In this document: positions 27,801 to 36,088 of the stretch, piece by piece
How the letters are laid out: each line of letters begins with the position of its first letter
Numbering within the stretch: position 1 is the stretch's first letter
NCBI RefSeq assembly: GCF_027596085.1
Contig: NC_072454.1
Coordinates: 25,534,823-25,598,822 of the forward strand
Length of the DNA stretch: 64,000 bases
Direction: 5' to 3'
DNA from: Anoplopoma fimbria
Lineage: Eukaryota; Chordata; Actinopteri; Perciformes; Anoplopomatidae
Made by a program: the position numbers and the translations under genes
The notes under the pieces: generated by a model
Database searches by the model: none
Seen by the model: only the letters and a program-made list of their open reading frames with translations
What the model was told of the DNA's origin: nothing

Positions 27801-29335
27801 TTTCACGGGTAGTAAAAAAAAGGAAGAAACCTATGGGAGAGCAGCAGACGAGTGATCCTTCTCCCAGGATGGATAGAATGCAATAGAGGTCATGTGTACA
27901 GAATGACAGGAATCATTATCATTTACACAGAATGTACGTAAATCATGTCCGTATCCTTTCATACTTATCTATAGATTTATGTCCAACAATCTAATGCTAA
28001 CGTTGCTACTTCAACATGTTTATGACAACATTTGCAATACAAATTTTTTTTTGAGCTGCAAGTTATAATGAGCAAGTTTCCCCATGGTGAAAATCACAAT
28101 CATCAGCATGGTCACCTTTCAAAATCCAAATTAATTAGATTCTGGAGTACATTAACTTCTTCTCCTGTTCCTAGAGGATATAAATCCACACAACAGCGGC
28201 CGTGTTTCCCTCCCTTTCACCGGAGCTATCATGCATGTATTGAAGACTTGCTTTAAACCGCTGGCTCCTTGGTGTGACAGCACAGATAAATCATTGATGC
28301 CAAAATAATTACTTTGATAAAAGAAATGTCTCTTTTGGTGTAATGGCGGTGTGAAAACACACTATTCAGCCTCCAGCTCCGCCGTTCACGAGGAAGCAAT
28401 CTCCTGAACCCGGTGTAATTAGGACCCCAGAGATGCTTCATTACTGGAGACTTCTACTTCAGCACGGAGCTCTCTCTGGTTCTACTCTGCTCTAATCGTC
28501 AAATACAAATAGATTTAATATATAGCCCATCAGTAAACATAGGAACGACATGCACATCATCCTTACAAATTATTATCAAGTGATTAAGTATCTTAGTAAG
28601 TCATTATTTGCTTGATAGGAAGTCATGTAGTTTGGGTTTGCTTTCGTATTACACCAGAATGAAAGCACAAGCAAGCACAATTTAGGCAGCCAAAGAATGT
28701 TTAAGCATTTCTTTTTCATATTAACAACAGTAGATACATGGATACAATCACATTGTAGTCAATGTGATTGTATTCATCAATGGGGCAGTTGAGGAAGTGT
28801 TATATCCCACAACCAGTGCAACAAGAGGTTCACCAGAGACAGGATTACTAGTTCCAGTCTGGTACTTCTGTAAGGATCGGGTTAGCACTTCTGTTACGTC
28901 ATGTTAACAAACTATGTCAGCTGAGAGCTCAAGATCAGACCACTTAAAAGAGTGGTGAGTAGTACTTGTTATCTTCTGACGTTTTACTTTGTTTTTTAAT
29001 GTAATATTTACTGTAAATACAATACAGTCAACAGCCAGCTTGTTATTAGTGATGGTCGTTACCTTGATAAGGCTACTCCAGCCAGCTGCAACCTTTTTTA
29101 TCCATTCTTATTTATGCAAAAGTTGTTTACAATGTTAGTGTGACGAGGCTATAACAATCTACTCTATCGGTTCAATATAGGCTTCTGAATATTGGTGATC
29201 GTATCCTATATCACAGTTGAAAGGATGACAACAACATGCTTTTCCTGCATTGATATAAAGATTACTTTAACTAGCTTTTGTCAGAACTTAGATCTTTGCT
29301 ATATACATATATATATATATATATATACACATACA

Positions 29336-29366
<31 letters not shown>

Positions 29367-32280
29367 TGTGTCCATGACTTCCAATCAGCTGATGCCATTC
29401 ACATACACTGCACCAGGAAACTAGAAAGACCTTTCACTGCCAAAATCTTATTGCTTTGTCTTTGAGTCCAAGTGGATGTTTGTGCCAAATATAAAAAAAT
29501 GTTCTCCAGGGGTTTCTGAGATATTGCATTCAGGAGAATAGGATGGAATGTGGTGGCGGCATGTCCTCCCGCTGATCCCCTGCTGAACTTTGCACTGCAC
29601 TCCACGAGAGCAGTTGACGATATGGATATTTGGATTGTGATAATAAAGATGAGAAAATAATCTTAAATAGTAACACAGTGCTATGATATAGTTGCACCAA
29701 GCACACACACACACACACACAGGCTTACAATTTGTTTGAATATGAGACATTGCTATTAAATAGATTTTTTAATATTTTAAATTAAATGTTCACACTCTTT
29801 TATAAATTGTGATCATGTAACTTTAACTGTATCACACTGTCAGACGCTGAGCCACGCTGTGGCCCCCTGGGGGATCGGGTTGCCTGTTGCCAACATTGAG
29901 CAACCACCATTGGACGATAGGAAATAGAGACAATTTTATAAAAAAATATTTAAAGACTGACTGATATGAGCTCGGTAAGCCTGTTAGGTTACAGACATGT
30001 TTAGATTTAATTGTCAATAATTTGTGCCGCTTAATAACCAATACTGCTAATTAAAATTGGATAACGTTTTACATTTGGATGATCACAAAACTTTGAGCAC
30101 AGTGGACCACTCCAATTTCTGTTTTAAATAGCTTTAACATGCGAAAATACTGTTACTACACTGTGAATGCATCTAAAACTGATCCGAATACTAATAGAGG
30201 AAATGCTCACATTGAATATAAAAGTGACAACTAGAAAAACATTTTGAGCACAAAAGTTGCATAACTCCAGTCCTCCATTAGATTCAGTTTGTCAGGAATG
30301 CCCGAGAAAATATGAATATCAATGTCTTCATGAGGTCTCACAATTTGCAACTTGTGACTTTTCCGAAATTGAAAAAAATATTATTAAGTCACCACGATTT
30401 CAGTGATTACGTGTTACTTATCCAGACTTCAAGCGTGAGTTTAATTTTTAAGGAAACTATATAAAAGCAGGGCTGCAGGACACTAGCAGGAGAGAGTGAT
30501 TAGATGGCATCGTACCTGAGAGGTGAGCAGGGCCTTGGGCAGCAGGTCAGAGATATGGATGGAGACAGGAGGACCAGTCCAGTTACTCTGGGCAAACATG
30601 TGGAGACAAGAGACAGCCAGGGCCATCACTGCCAGCTCCCTGCAGCAAGAGAGACAAGACTGGACTTTGTGGACTGAAACAATCGAGAGAAGAGATGATA
30701 TCTAAAGCTGCTTGCAGGTTTTTAAGAAATTCAGAAAAGCATTCTACAAGATTTATAGATGCACACACAATGTTTTAGAAAAGCACAGTGATGACAGTCT
30801 TTTTCGCTCTACAGGCAATTAGAGGGATTTAAAAAACAGGCAACCACCAGCAGCTTTTCTATTAGGCTGGGGAAGTGATGGAAGGTGATAGAAGGGAGGA
30901 AAAGGACCCAATCGGAGGAGCAATATGTGCTGCATTAAACATTTACTCACGGGCAGTTCTACCCTGAGAGCCAGTAGGGAGATGTCAAGCTGTCCTTATT
31001 AAAAATGAATAATTCAGAACTAAAAGAATAGAGGCGCTGAAAGGGGAACAAACAAGCACTTAACAACAGCTCTGTGCTACAGTCAACTACTTTCACCGCC
31101 AAAGGCGCATCATCTGGTCCACGTCTATACTCCTATTTACCTTTTAATTGTTATTGTAACTGTAACTACATGCAAGACTCACCTGCGGCTCTGGACTTTT
31201 ACCCAATTATCGTAATGGACTACAATATTTGATTGGCTGCAATATGCTTCCCACATAAGAATTATGTTCTTATGATTCTTTACGACAATGATGTGTCTTG
31301 TCGAAAACGTTTACGGTGAAGAAAATAAGATACTCTACCCACGATATGTATTTATGCTCAACGGGAAAATAAAGATCCAATTTATTTTCAGTTGGACTTA
31401 AACAGAGGCTTTATAGTCCTTGGAAACTAGATATGCAATTATATAATGCCCAGGTCAGTTTCTATAACTGTGTTTGGATTGGAAATGGTAAAGGCATATT
31501 AAGGAAGGGAAGTGCTGTGTTATGTTTCTTCACAATCCCACACAGGGCAACAAAATATATAAATATATATATATTTAAAAAAAAAATTAAAGTCTAATAC
31601 ATTTGAAAGATTATCCCAAACACTACCCCAAAGATAACATTATGCTTCAACGATATTTTACACACAGATCATCAGGATGACTAGACTTTTATTGCCTTTG
31701 CTCTTCCCCCTCTAAAGGACTGGATCAACAGCATCTGACTCCCAGTGTAAAAAATGGCTTAATCATCTAGTGGATTTGAGGGCTGGTGTCCCTCCCTGCT
31801 GTATTACCTGTTGGAGCAGTCATCATCAAGGTACAGCAAGACCCGTTTCTCCAGGTAGGCCTCAATGTCCTCCCCCTCACTGCAGCTGTCATCTCCAGTG
31901 AGCAAATCTAACACCTGGGGGCTCAGCAGAACAGCCTCGAAATCCCCCTCCATCAAGGACTCCAGCAGGGGGCCCGCCTCTGAAAGAACACAGCTTAGAG
32001 TGAGTTCACATTGAGCATGTGCTTACTCGTCCAGTTCAATTCATGTGACCACATAGACACAATGTCATCATACACAGTGGGAACATATAACTAAACAAAA
32101 AGGTATATGACAGTGTGAATGAAGCTGGTTATTGTTTATACTGGGTCAAAGTGATTATAACTTATTTCATCACCACTTTTCTCAGTAAATATATTTCTAA
32201 AGGTGCTATTGACATGAAATTTTCAACAGATGTCGGTAACAACCCAAGTATGTATGTATGTATGTATGTATGTATGTATG

Positions 32281-32336
<56 letters not shown>

Positions 32337-34214
32337 CAGAAAACACAAAAACAACGACAATTAAATGTAGATAAAAGTGCAATTATGCAGAGAGCAAGGC
32401 TGCTTGAATAAATATGGGAAGGTTGGACCATAATGTAGTTTAATCTGTGGAACTCAATATTTACCCCACTCATCCCTAAATGTAAGCATTTGTTTAAGCA
32501 TGAGTTCCATAGATTTAACAACATTAGAGTCCGGCATCTTAGCTTTACGTGTTCGGTAGTTAGAATTGTAGGGTGGGGTAAAAAATGCAGACAACTGAAA
32601 AAAAATGTATTGCAAAGAAATGAATCTCCCAAAACAAAACAAAAGGATAACTCAATGGGAAAATTGATTTCAAAATAATAAACTAAATACCATATTTCTC
32701 ATACCATTTGAAAAACCCTTGTAAGTTTTAATTAATATAAGACTCTAAAGAATGACACCTGACACAACTCTCGTCTTATTATAGCTGGATACTGATTGGC
32801 CCATTTTCAATTTAAATAACATGGCGTATAGTTTTAGGAGGTGCTGTTGTTGAATGGTTTTGCCGTCAAACTGTACAGCTCGGCCATAACCGTTTCCTCC
32901 ATCTGTTCACTGACGGATTGCTCCAGTTCAACTGAATGCTAATACACTGCCTGGTCAAACAATAGAAACATGTGGTCCCGTTACAACCACTGGGACTGGT
33001 TTAAGAAGAGGAGAAGCTGTCAGCGCAGCGTTCAACTCAAGTGTCATAAAAGACAAACACACTTGAGACAGATAAGATAAGATAAGATAAGATAAGATAA
33101 GATAAAATAAGATAATCCTTTATTAGTAGACTTACAGCAGCATAGAGTAAAGTGCACACAAGAGACATAGTAGTAGAAGACAAGCTAAGAAATGAAAAAT
33201 AAATTATAAATAAGAAATAAAAAAAAAAACAGTAGAAAAAACAACAATAACTGAAATATTATATTTACAGACAGAGAAAAAAACAACAACTATTTTAACT
33301 ATTATTAACTTTTTTAACTATTGAGTAAATGGCGAGAACTAAACGCTGAGGTTAGCCAATATTAATAACAACAAGTTTACATTTAGTTTCAAATCAACAT
33401 AAACCCACGACGAATGGAAACGACACGTACAACATTTAAACTATTCAGTATTCTGCTGTTGACACATTGATATCATCCCCACAAACACAGGTGGTGTCTG
33501 GCATCACGTCTCCATATGAAACGCAGACTAACTGATTCTACCTGAGCTGTAGTAACCAGCATGTAAACCTGTCACTACAGAACCACCGGAACCAGCGTCG
33601 TGTTTCCCTGAGCTCCATCACTTCTTCATCGCTGATATTAACGTCAGATGTCAACTTACCAGTGTTTTAAAACATCCTGTAGAGTCAAACTCAAACACAC
33701 AGAGGGCCGAAATAAAGAAACTGATACAAGTCAAGGGCCAGATGGTTCAACGTTTATTGAAAACGTATTGAAAGAACCTTAGTGCACATATTGAACCTGG
33801 AACTAACAAGGCCTATAGAGTATTGCCTATAACAACATTAATTATGAAATAAATGAAATAAAAATTATAAATAATACATAAATAAATAAAAATAAAAGTA
33901 ATAAAATCAGTTTCATTAATTGCTTATGGCTCTATCTGCAGTTTTTCCAGAGTAATTTAAAGTGAAAACATTTTCTACAGGCAAACAACAGCCAAAAATA
34001 ATTTACTTCAAAGAAAAATCAAATGTCCTGTAGTAGCAAGAGAAAGAAAATAAATATCCTCTAAAGTTTAGAGGATATAATCTCCCTCGGTGGTGTAGTG
34101 AAGTAATAACACACAGCATGGTGTCTCACCTGCAGTAGTGAACACATCCTGCTTCCACTGCGCCGCCTCGCCGGGTGTTAAGAAGCCCCGGAGGACGGGG
34201 GTCTCTGCGTCCAT
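421..34214 (-). CDS. ttc27: TTC27, tetratricopeptide repeat protein 27 (14 exons, 3' end outside window)
   Basis: Joined minus-strand exons encode 588 codons from the start ATG (34214-34212) to the exon 14 donor; about 250 further residues are expected left of the window. Segments that match the vertebrate TTC27 I know include [14 protein letters not shown] at the N-terminus, SNWTGPP, the [13 protein letters not shown] block, [45 protein letters not shown], and the TPR stretch [20 protein letters not shown]. The C-terminal third contains TPR helices (from about residue 440); the N-terminal half is helical and family-specific. All introns are GT-AG and all phases are compatible, so this copy looks functional. 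The family is cytosolic and nuclear, homologous to yeast Emw1, and has been linked to R2TP/HSP90-assisted complex assembly (general knowledge, not visible here). The gene lies directly downstream of BIRC6 on the same strand. Confidence 0.96.
1158..1385 (-). CDS. ttc27: TTC27 exon 13
   Basis: 228 nt, 76 codons (residues 480-555). Acceptor TTTGCTTCAG|GCTGAG, donor ACCATGCAG|GTACAA. It encodes [36 protein letters not shown] and a TPR ([18 protein letters not shown]). It matches human TTC27 residue for residue over long runs. Confidence 0.96.
1386..5187 (-). other. TTC27 intron 12, left part
   Basis: AT-rich intronic sequence with several poly(A)/poly(T) runs. No exon, RNA or recognisable element seen. 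Confidence 0.6.
5188..6203 (+). other. Cluster of unidentified plus-strand open frames in TTC27 intron 12
   Basis: Three frames follow each other: 5188-5484 (98 codons, hydrophobic middle [18 protein letters not shown], ends FSHDL), 5494-5712 (72 codons, hydrophobic C-terminus) and 5928-6203 (91 codons, very charged, with DEDEEEQ and [14 protein letters not shown]). They are antisense to TTC27 and I do not recognise them. Their order could be the decayed 3' end of an endogenous retroelement, but no LTR pair was found. Confidence 0.3.
6812..6892. repeat. (TG)n microsatellite abutting the TTC27 exon 12 splice donor
   Basis: About 40 uninterrupted TG units. On the coding strand the donor reads AAG|GTACACAC, so the CA tract starts within the donor consensus. 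Confidence 0.97.
6895..7017 (-). CDS. ttc27: TTC27 exon 12
   Basis: 123 nt, 41 codons (residues 439-479). Acceptor CTCTACAG|AAACAG, donor GGCAAG|GTACACAC. It encodes [18 protein letters not shown] then [18 protein letters not shown], a TPR-type helix pair. The donor runs straight into a (CA)n tract of about 80 nt, so only GTA separates the exon from the microsatellite. Confidence 0.96.
7068..7330 (+). repeat. GCTAACATG/TGTTGAGATAT teleost repeat, longest copy
   Basis: It runs from ATGATAACATACTGATGTTT through TTGTTCACCATCTTAGTTAA and GTATCTGGTCATAAATC to TTGTTGAGATATTACAGTC and TGGACCAACC. Other pieces of the same family occur elsewhere in the window. TTC27 intron 11. Confidence 0.7.
8420..8720 (+). 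repeat. GCTAACATG/TGTTGAGATAT teleost repeat, diverged copy
   Basis: AAATTCTGTACAGACATGC and TTGTTGATCACCTGACTTTT correspond to the second half of the family. TTC27 intron 11. Confidence 0.45.
8772..9200 (+). mobile_element. LINE 3' end (L2/CR1-like), reverse transcriptase C-terminus and tail
   Basis: Plus-strand codons from 8772 give [18 protein letters not shown] then [13 protein letters not shown] and a stop at 8883-8885. This is the usual end of an L2/CR1-type reverse transcriptase ORF. A repetitive 3' UTR (AGGGCTGGTTCAGG repeats) and a TTA-rich stretch follow. Truncated, in TTC27 intron 11. Confidence 0.7.
9472..9567 (-). CDS. ttc27: TTC27 exon 11
   Basis: 96 nt, 32 codons (residues 407-438). 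Acceptor CTCTTCCAG|GCAATA, donor GTCCAG|GTAGCA. It encodes [18 protein letters not shown] and [14 protein letters not shown]; human TTC27 has ALADQFEDKTTSVLERLK and CCQVPPHWAIQ. Confidence 0.94.
10736..10775. repeat. (TA)n microsatellite
   Basis: Imperfect CTATAT/TA tract in TTC27 intron 10. Confidence 0.9.
11268..11381 (-). CDS. ttc27: TTC27 exon 10
   Basis: 114 nt, 38 whole codons (residues 369-406). Acceptor CTGTCTGCAG|TGTATT, donor ACGCAG|GTAAGG. It encodes [17 protein letters not shown] then [18 protein letters not shown], matching [21 protein letters not shown] of the human protein. Confidence 0.95.
11382..13353 (-). other. TTC27 intron 9, left part
   Basis: AT-rich sequence with many short A/T homopolymers. 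No gene or known repeat recognised. Confidence 0.6.
13354..13450 (+). repeat. Teleost GGGCTGGGCGATATGG repeat
   Basis: AGGGCTGGGCGATATGGCC followed by CATATCTCAATAACAATAC is a motif seen at ends of abundant teleost DNA elements. Only one end is visible. TTC27 intron 9. Confidence 0.5.
14420..14860. repeat. Dispersed teleost element with a 20-bp palindrome
   Basis: TTTTTCTCATCC, GCAGCACCTCTTCTCACC and CTGATTGGTCAGC form a recurrent teleost motif series. Near its end TCACTTCCGTAACATTATGA (14751-14770) is followed, after GG, by its exact reverse complement (14773-14792). TTC27 intron 9. Confidence 0.55.
16099..16165 (-). CDS. ttc27: TTC27 exon 9
   Basis: 67-nt short exon. Acceptor GTCTTGCAG|CACTG, donor ACATCG|GTAAGT. 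It encodes [18 protein letters not shown] then AFTS, matching [22 protein letters not shown] of human TTC27. Introns of about 4.8 kb and 4.7 kb flank it. Confidence 0.95.
16190..16410 (+). repeat. GCTAACATG teleost repeat, first-half copy
   Basis: It opens AAGACTAAGAGTCTACAGC, the same words as the copy at 61880, then ATATTTAGCAGGTATAATG, TAGCATGTTAGCATGC and CAAAGTACAGCTGAG. It lies 25 bp upstream (coding sense) of TTC27 exon 9. Confidence 0.7.
17585..17883. mobile_element. Fold-back MITE with 6-bp target duplication
   Basis: 299 bp. Both ends read TATGAGGAGCCGTATAGG inward, and the terminal inverted repeat is nearly perfect for about 30 bp. Pairing continues imperfectly for about 100 bp per arm (ACATTCTTAACTGA and ACATAAAAAG occur in both arms). 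Both flanks carry TAGTCA (17579-17584 and 17884-17889). There is no coding capacity. It lies in TTC27 intron 8. Confidence 0.85.
19640..19990 (+). mobile_element. Degenerate LINE 3' region
   Basis: Plus-strand fragments include [17 protein letters not shown] near 19750 and [18 protein letters not shown] near 19900-19970, typical ends of a teleost non-LTR retrotransposon ORF with frameshifts between them. It lies in TTC27 intron 8. Confidence 0.5.
20625..20795 (-). mobile_element. tRNA-derived SINE
   Basis: Read on the minus strand it has a tRNA-like B box, GGTTCGATTCC (complement of 20708-20718), followed by GCATGTCATCCCTGCTC and a pyrimidine-rich body like AFC-type teleost SINEs. It lacks a full cloverleaf, so it is not a tRNA gene. 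TTC27 intron 8. Confidence 0.65.
20977..21089 (-). CDS. ttc27: TTC27 exon 8
   Basis: 113 nt. Acceptor GTGCTTACAG|GACTAC, donor GGGCTCTG|GTAAGT. It encodes [17 protein letters not shown] and [16 protein letters not shown]. The Cys codon of the LGxC motif is split TG|C across to exon 9. Confidence 0.94.
21478..21545 (+). repeat. Teleost tRNA-like repeat, truncated
   Basis: GGTGGTGTAGTGGTTAGCAC, CTGTCGCCTCACAGCAAG and CCTGGGTTCG are a very common teleost dispersed motif with A- and B-box-like parts. It breaks off after the B box. Confidence 0.65.
22060..22199 (-). CDS. ttc27: TTC27 exon 7
   Basis: 140 nt. Acceptor TTAATAAAG|GTGCTC, donor CCCAAG|GTATGT. It encodes [18 protein letters not shown] and LEVKRKQ followed by a low-complexity SPTPTPK linker. 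Human TTC27 has [23 protein letters not shown] and a PAPTP linker at the same place. A long open frame on the opposite strand here is only an antisense shadow. Confidence 0.94.
22529..22687 (-). CDS. ttc27: TTC27 exon 6
   Basis: 159 nt. Acceptor CTTTCACAG|TGCTGA, donor ATGGCTG|GTACGT. It encodes [36 protein letters not shown] and [13 protein letters not shown], matching the [23 protein letters not shown] stretch of human TTC27. Confidence 0.95.
22790..22905 (-). repeat. TGTTGAGATAT teleost repeat, inverted copy
   Basis: GTCACCACTTTGGATCCAC, ATGTCTCAACAACTATTAG and TTCTTCAGAGGATGAATC are the reverse complement of the second half of the family. TTC27 intron 5, next to exon 6. Confidence 0.6.
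24229..24331 (-). CDS. ttc27: TTC27 exon 5
   Basis: 103 nt. Acceptor CATGTTTAG|CTCCTG, donor GACAAAG|GTTTGT. It encodes [18 protein letters not shown] then [16 protein letters not shown], the conserved PWWTLR/HQ block of the family. It ends in phase 1. Confidence 0.94.
26085..26225 (-). CDS. ttc27: TTC27 exon 4
   Basis: 141 nt, 47 whole codons (residues 128-174). Acceptor GACGGCAG|TCCCAG, donor CTCCAG|GTAAGA. It contains [18 protein letters not shown] and [13 protein letters not shown], matching LDGESIYSLTSKPILLLLARIIL of human TTC27. Confidence 0.95.
26560..26745 (+). mobile_element. LINE fragment (Rex/RTE-like 3' region)
   Basis: CTGGAGGATTCAAAGGTGTT, ATGGGATATGTGATCCCTCC and GTTCAGGGTCTGACCCAGG match a motif order common in Rex-type teleost LINEs. 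It is short and diverged; family assignment is from memory. Confidence 0.4.
26979..27198 (-). mobile_element. tRNA-derived SINE
   Basis: On the minus strand GGCGGCTGTGGC starts the unit. An A-box-like AGGTAGAGCGCTTGT is followed by a B-box-like GGTTCAAACCCC, then CTTGAGCAAGACACCTAAC, and an AATAAAGGCTTAATTATTA tail. Direction and tail fit a retroposed SINE. TTC27 intron 3. Confidence 0.7.
27199..29300 (-). other. TTC27 intron 3, middle part
   Basis: No exon seen. A short near-palindrome, ATACAATCACATTG with its complement after TAGT, lies at 28742-28773. The rest is plain intronic sequence. Confidence 0.55.
29301..29366. repeat. (TA)n(CATA)n compound microsatellite
   Basis: A TA tract followed by CATA units in TTC27 intron 3. 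It makes spurious low-complexity reading frames. Confidence 0.93.
29455..29560 (+). repeat. TCCAAGTGGATGTTTGT teleost repeat, copy 1
   Basis: GAGTCCAAGTGGATGTTTGT, then GCCAAATATA and TTTCTGAGATATTGCATTC. The core recurs at 47685. TTC27 intron 3. Confidence 0.6.
30516..30639 (-). CDS. ttc27: TTC27 exon 3
   Basis: 124 nt. Acceptor TTGCTGCAG|GGAGC, donor TCTCAG|GTACG. It encodes [17 protein letters not shown] followed by the diagnostic [16 protein letters not shown], matching [17 protein letters not shown] of the human protein. It ends on a codon boundary. Confidence 0.95.
31808..31979 (-). CDS. ttc27: TTC27 exon 2
   Basis: 172 nt. Acceptor TTCTTTCAG|AGGCG, donor AACAG|GTAATA. It encodes [18 protein letters not shown] and later [17 protein letters not shown], which resemble the LLLEGNYEAIFLNS and YLEKQVVTFLD parts of human TTC27. 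Codons split at both ends join in frame with exons 1 and 3. Confidence 0.93.
32248..32334. repeat. (TATG)n(TA)n compound microsatellite
   Basis: About 9 TATG units followed by about 24 TA units in TTC27 intron 1. Confidence 0.95.
33071..33115. repeat. (GATAA)n microsatellite
   Basis: About nine GATAA pentamers followed by TCCTTTATTAGT, the usual 3' tail motif of a teleost retroposon. It lies in TTC27 intron 1. Confidence 0.9.
34130..34214 (-). CDS. ttc27: TTC27 exon 1 (start codon)
   Basis: 85 nt, residues 1-28 plus one base. ATG at 34214-34212 opens [18 protein letters not shown], matching the LRGF...WKQ opening of vertebrate TTC27. The donor is CTGCAG|GTGAGA and leaves phase 1. The exon sits in a small GC/CpG-rich patch, as expected for a first exon next to a promoter. 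Confidence 0.93.
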
Positions 34215-34460
34215 CACTGACCTCTGCTCTCCGCTACGGTGACGAGAGGGCTGCTGCCTTCAGTCTGGACGGTCCGAGGTCAAAGCCGGCGATTAATTGT
34301 GTTATTAATGAGAAAAGAAGGTGTTTCTCAGTCAGATAAACTGTTTATTTCCACCCATGTGGTGCAAAGCGCATCAGTGGGCGGCCATGACAGTTGCGCG
34401 TTGCATTGTGGGAGAACTGGTCAAATGACGACTAGCGCAGGGGATGCTGGGTATTTTTTT
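34215..34460 (-). promoter_or_regulatory. ttc27: TTC27 promoter with two ZNF143/STAF-like motifs
   Basis: On the coding strand two copies of the ZNF143/STAF (SBS) pattern lie 180-240 nt upstream of the ATG: CTCCCACAATGCAACGCGC (34396-34414) and TACCCAGCATCCCCTGCGC (34435-34453). Between them and the gene is a YY1-like GCGGCCATGAC (34382-34392). No TATA box is seen. This fits a housekeeping promoter. The transcription start cannot be placed from sequence alone. Confidence 0.6.
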
Positions 34461-34621
34461 TATTTTTATTGAACAATTTCACATGTACAATTTTACAAAA
34501 TGTAAGAGACAGCAAAATACATATATTCAAACGTACATGGCAGGGGGAGAGAAGGAAAGACAGAAACAAAATACAAAATAAAAATAGAAAAACATAAAAA
34601 CATAAATAAATAATATTAAAA

Positions 34622-34736
34622 AATTCAATTTCAATTCAATTCAATTCAGTTTATTTTGTATAGCCCAGAATCACAAATTACAAATTTGCCTCAGAGGGCT
34701 TTACAATCTGTACACATGCGAAAAAAAAAAAAAAAA
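34622..34736. repeat. Teleost interspersed repeat (TTTATTTTGTATAGCCC family), copy 1
   Basis: It opens with tandem TCAAT units, then TTTATTTTGTATAGCCCA, GAATCACAAATT and CAGAGGGCTTTACAATCT, and ends in a poly(A) run of about 16. The same core recurs at 47133-47227. Confidence 0.7.
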
Positions 34737-35357
34737 GAGGACACTAAGGCACAAATCCTGATTGTATAATTACAAACATATATTAAAGGCAATGCATGAC
34801 GTCCTTGTTTTTATAGCTTTTTTGTTGTTACAGCATTTAATGGTTTGTAAATATAATTCAAACTCAAAAAATAGGCCTTTGGCTTGTAAATTTACATTTA
34901 TATATATAACATTTGGCAAGAATAATGAATAGATTTATGATACGCCCTTTCCTCATTTTTTGTCATAGTTAAAGAAACCAAATATAACATTTTCATAGTA
35001 TAGTATAAAATCTTTGTACAAAACAGCCTGAAGTCTTATTTCATCCATCATATTTTCCTGCATCTTAGCTTGGCTTCCATTTTGGCAATCCTTAATCCAA
35101 TCCCGACGCTTCCTTTTCCAATCGAGATTAATGTATTCTGCCATACCATAAAAATAATGGAACGAAATGCATGGGAGCTATCGGCCACAGAATATACATT
35201 GTTTTTAAATTTCTCTCCTTTAAACACATCCCAGCCAAGGCCAAATCTTGCAGCAGTTTTATTAAACTGTATCTATGAGTGGCAATAAACTAATCTGTGA
35301 TTTTGACCTTATTTGAAACATCCATCAGCAGGCCGGTCCGAGTCCACCACCTGAACG

Positions 35358-35752
35358 TTATGAACGGGTCCCTCCACCCTTTTGTGGCAGCTTAGCTGCA
35401 TCCATAGATGCTATTTCCATTGACGTTTCGAACTCAATTACCCTTGCCAAAGTCAGTTTGTCAACCGCCCATGATAACAAATGCCTTTCCATGAGGACAT
35501 TGTTAATGCCTAACACCAGTCTATCTTTTTGCATTTCATCCATGCAGTCCAAAATTCAGTGTTCGGTGAGCCACCTCAGTTCAGCTACAAATGATGCGTC
35601 CACTGTCCCTGCTCTGTTACTTCCAAATAAAACTTAAAACGCTCAACAATGACAGTGGGCTTCTCCAGGCTTATCACGCTGACACAAATCTGGTAACACA
35701 GCACAGACTTTCCTGCTCAGGAGAATGGCTCTCTTTTGTTCTCCTTCTGTGA
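35358..35752 (-). pseudogene. Decayed Ty3/gypsy-like retrotransposon gag remnant
   Basis: Minus-strand reading in shifting frames gives the usual order of Ty3/gypsy capsid motifs: EGEQKRAILLS (near 35750), then VIVERFKF in another frame (near 35650), then DEMQKDRLVLGINN and a RHLLS...KLTLARVIEFE segment (35540-35400), which resembles the gag DRLVCGI...LTL...AI...E signature. Stops and frame changes interrupt it, so it is dead. No LTR pair or pol was recognised. Confidence 0.6.
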
Positions 35753-35833
35753 TTTCTTTTTTTTTGCCACAAAGTGGGAGCCCACACATCTCTGATTACC
35801 CTATGCTGGTTTAGCCAATGTCTTATTTTAGTC

Positions 35834-36088
35834 TTAATTCATTTCCTGGGACAAGACTTTAGCCAGGAGAAAGGCTGGGTAGTAAAATAGGTCAAGCGGG
35901 CTTAGGTTCTCTTCACCTTTTCCTGGGGTAGTCTCACTGCTTGCGGTGGTATTTGGTCCTGCTTGTCTAGTTGGTGGTCGGAAGATGTAGTAAGCAGTGA
36001 GTGTTTCAAGGTCTGCTTCACTTAATGCAATCTCTGCACTTCCTCTTCCGATGTTGATCAGAATTTTTCCGTCATTGTTATTCCTGCT
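35834..36088 (-). other. 84-codon open frame of unknown origin
   Basis: Between in-frame stops the minus strand is open for 84 codons without an early ATG. It contains GKILINIGRGSAEIALSE, ADLETLTAYYIFRPPTRQ and a Ser/Thr/Pro-rich stretch, and ends VLSQEMN-stop. It lies just upstream of the gag remnant on the same strand, so it may be an N-terminal part of that element. An unrelated exon is the alternative. I do not recognise it. Confidence 0.35.

Noticed and set aside
32162..32632. 156-codon minus-strand frame
   Set aside because: It runs through the (TATG)n(TA)n microsatellite, which yields a meaningless Tyr/Ile repeat.
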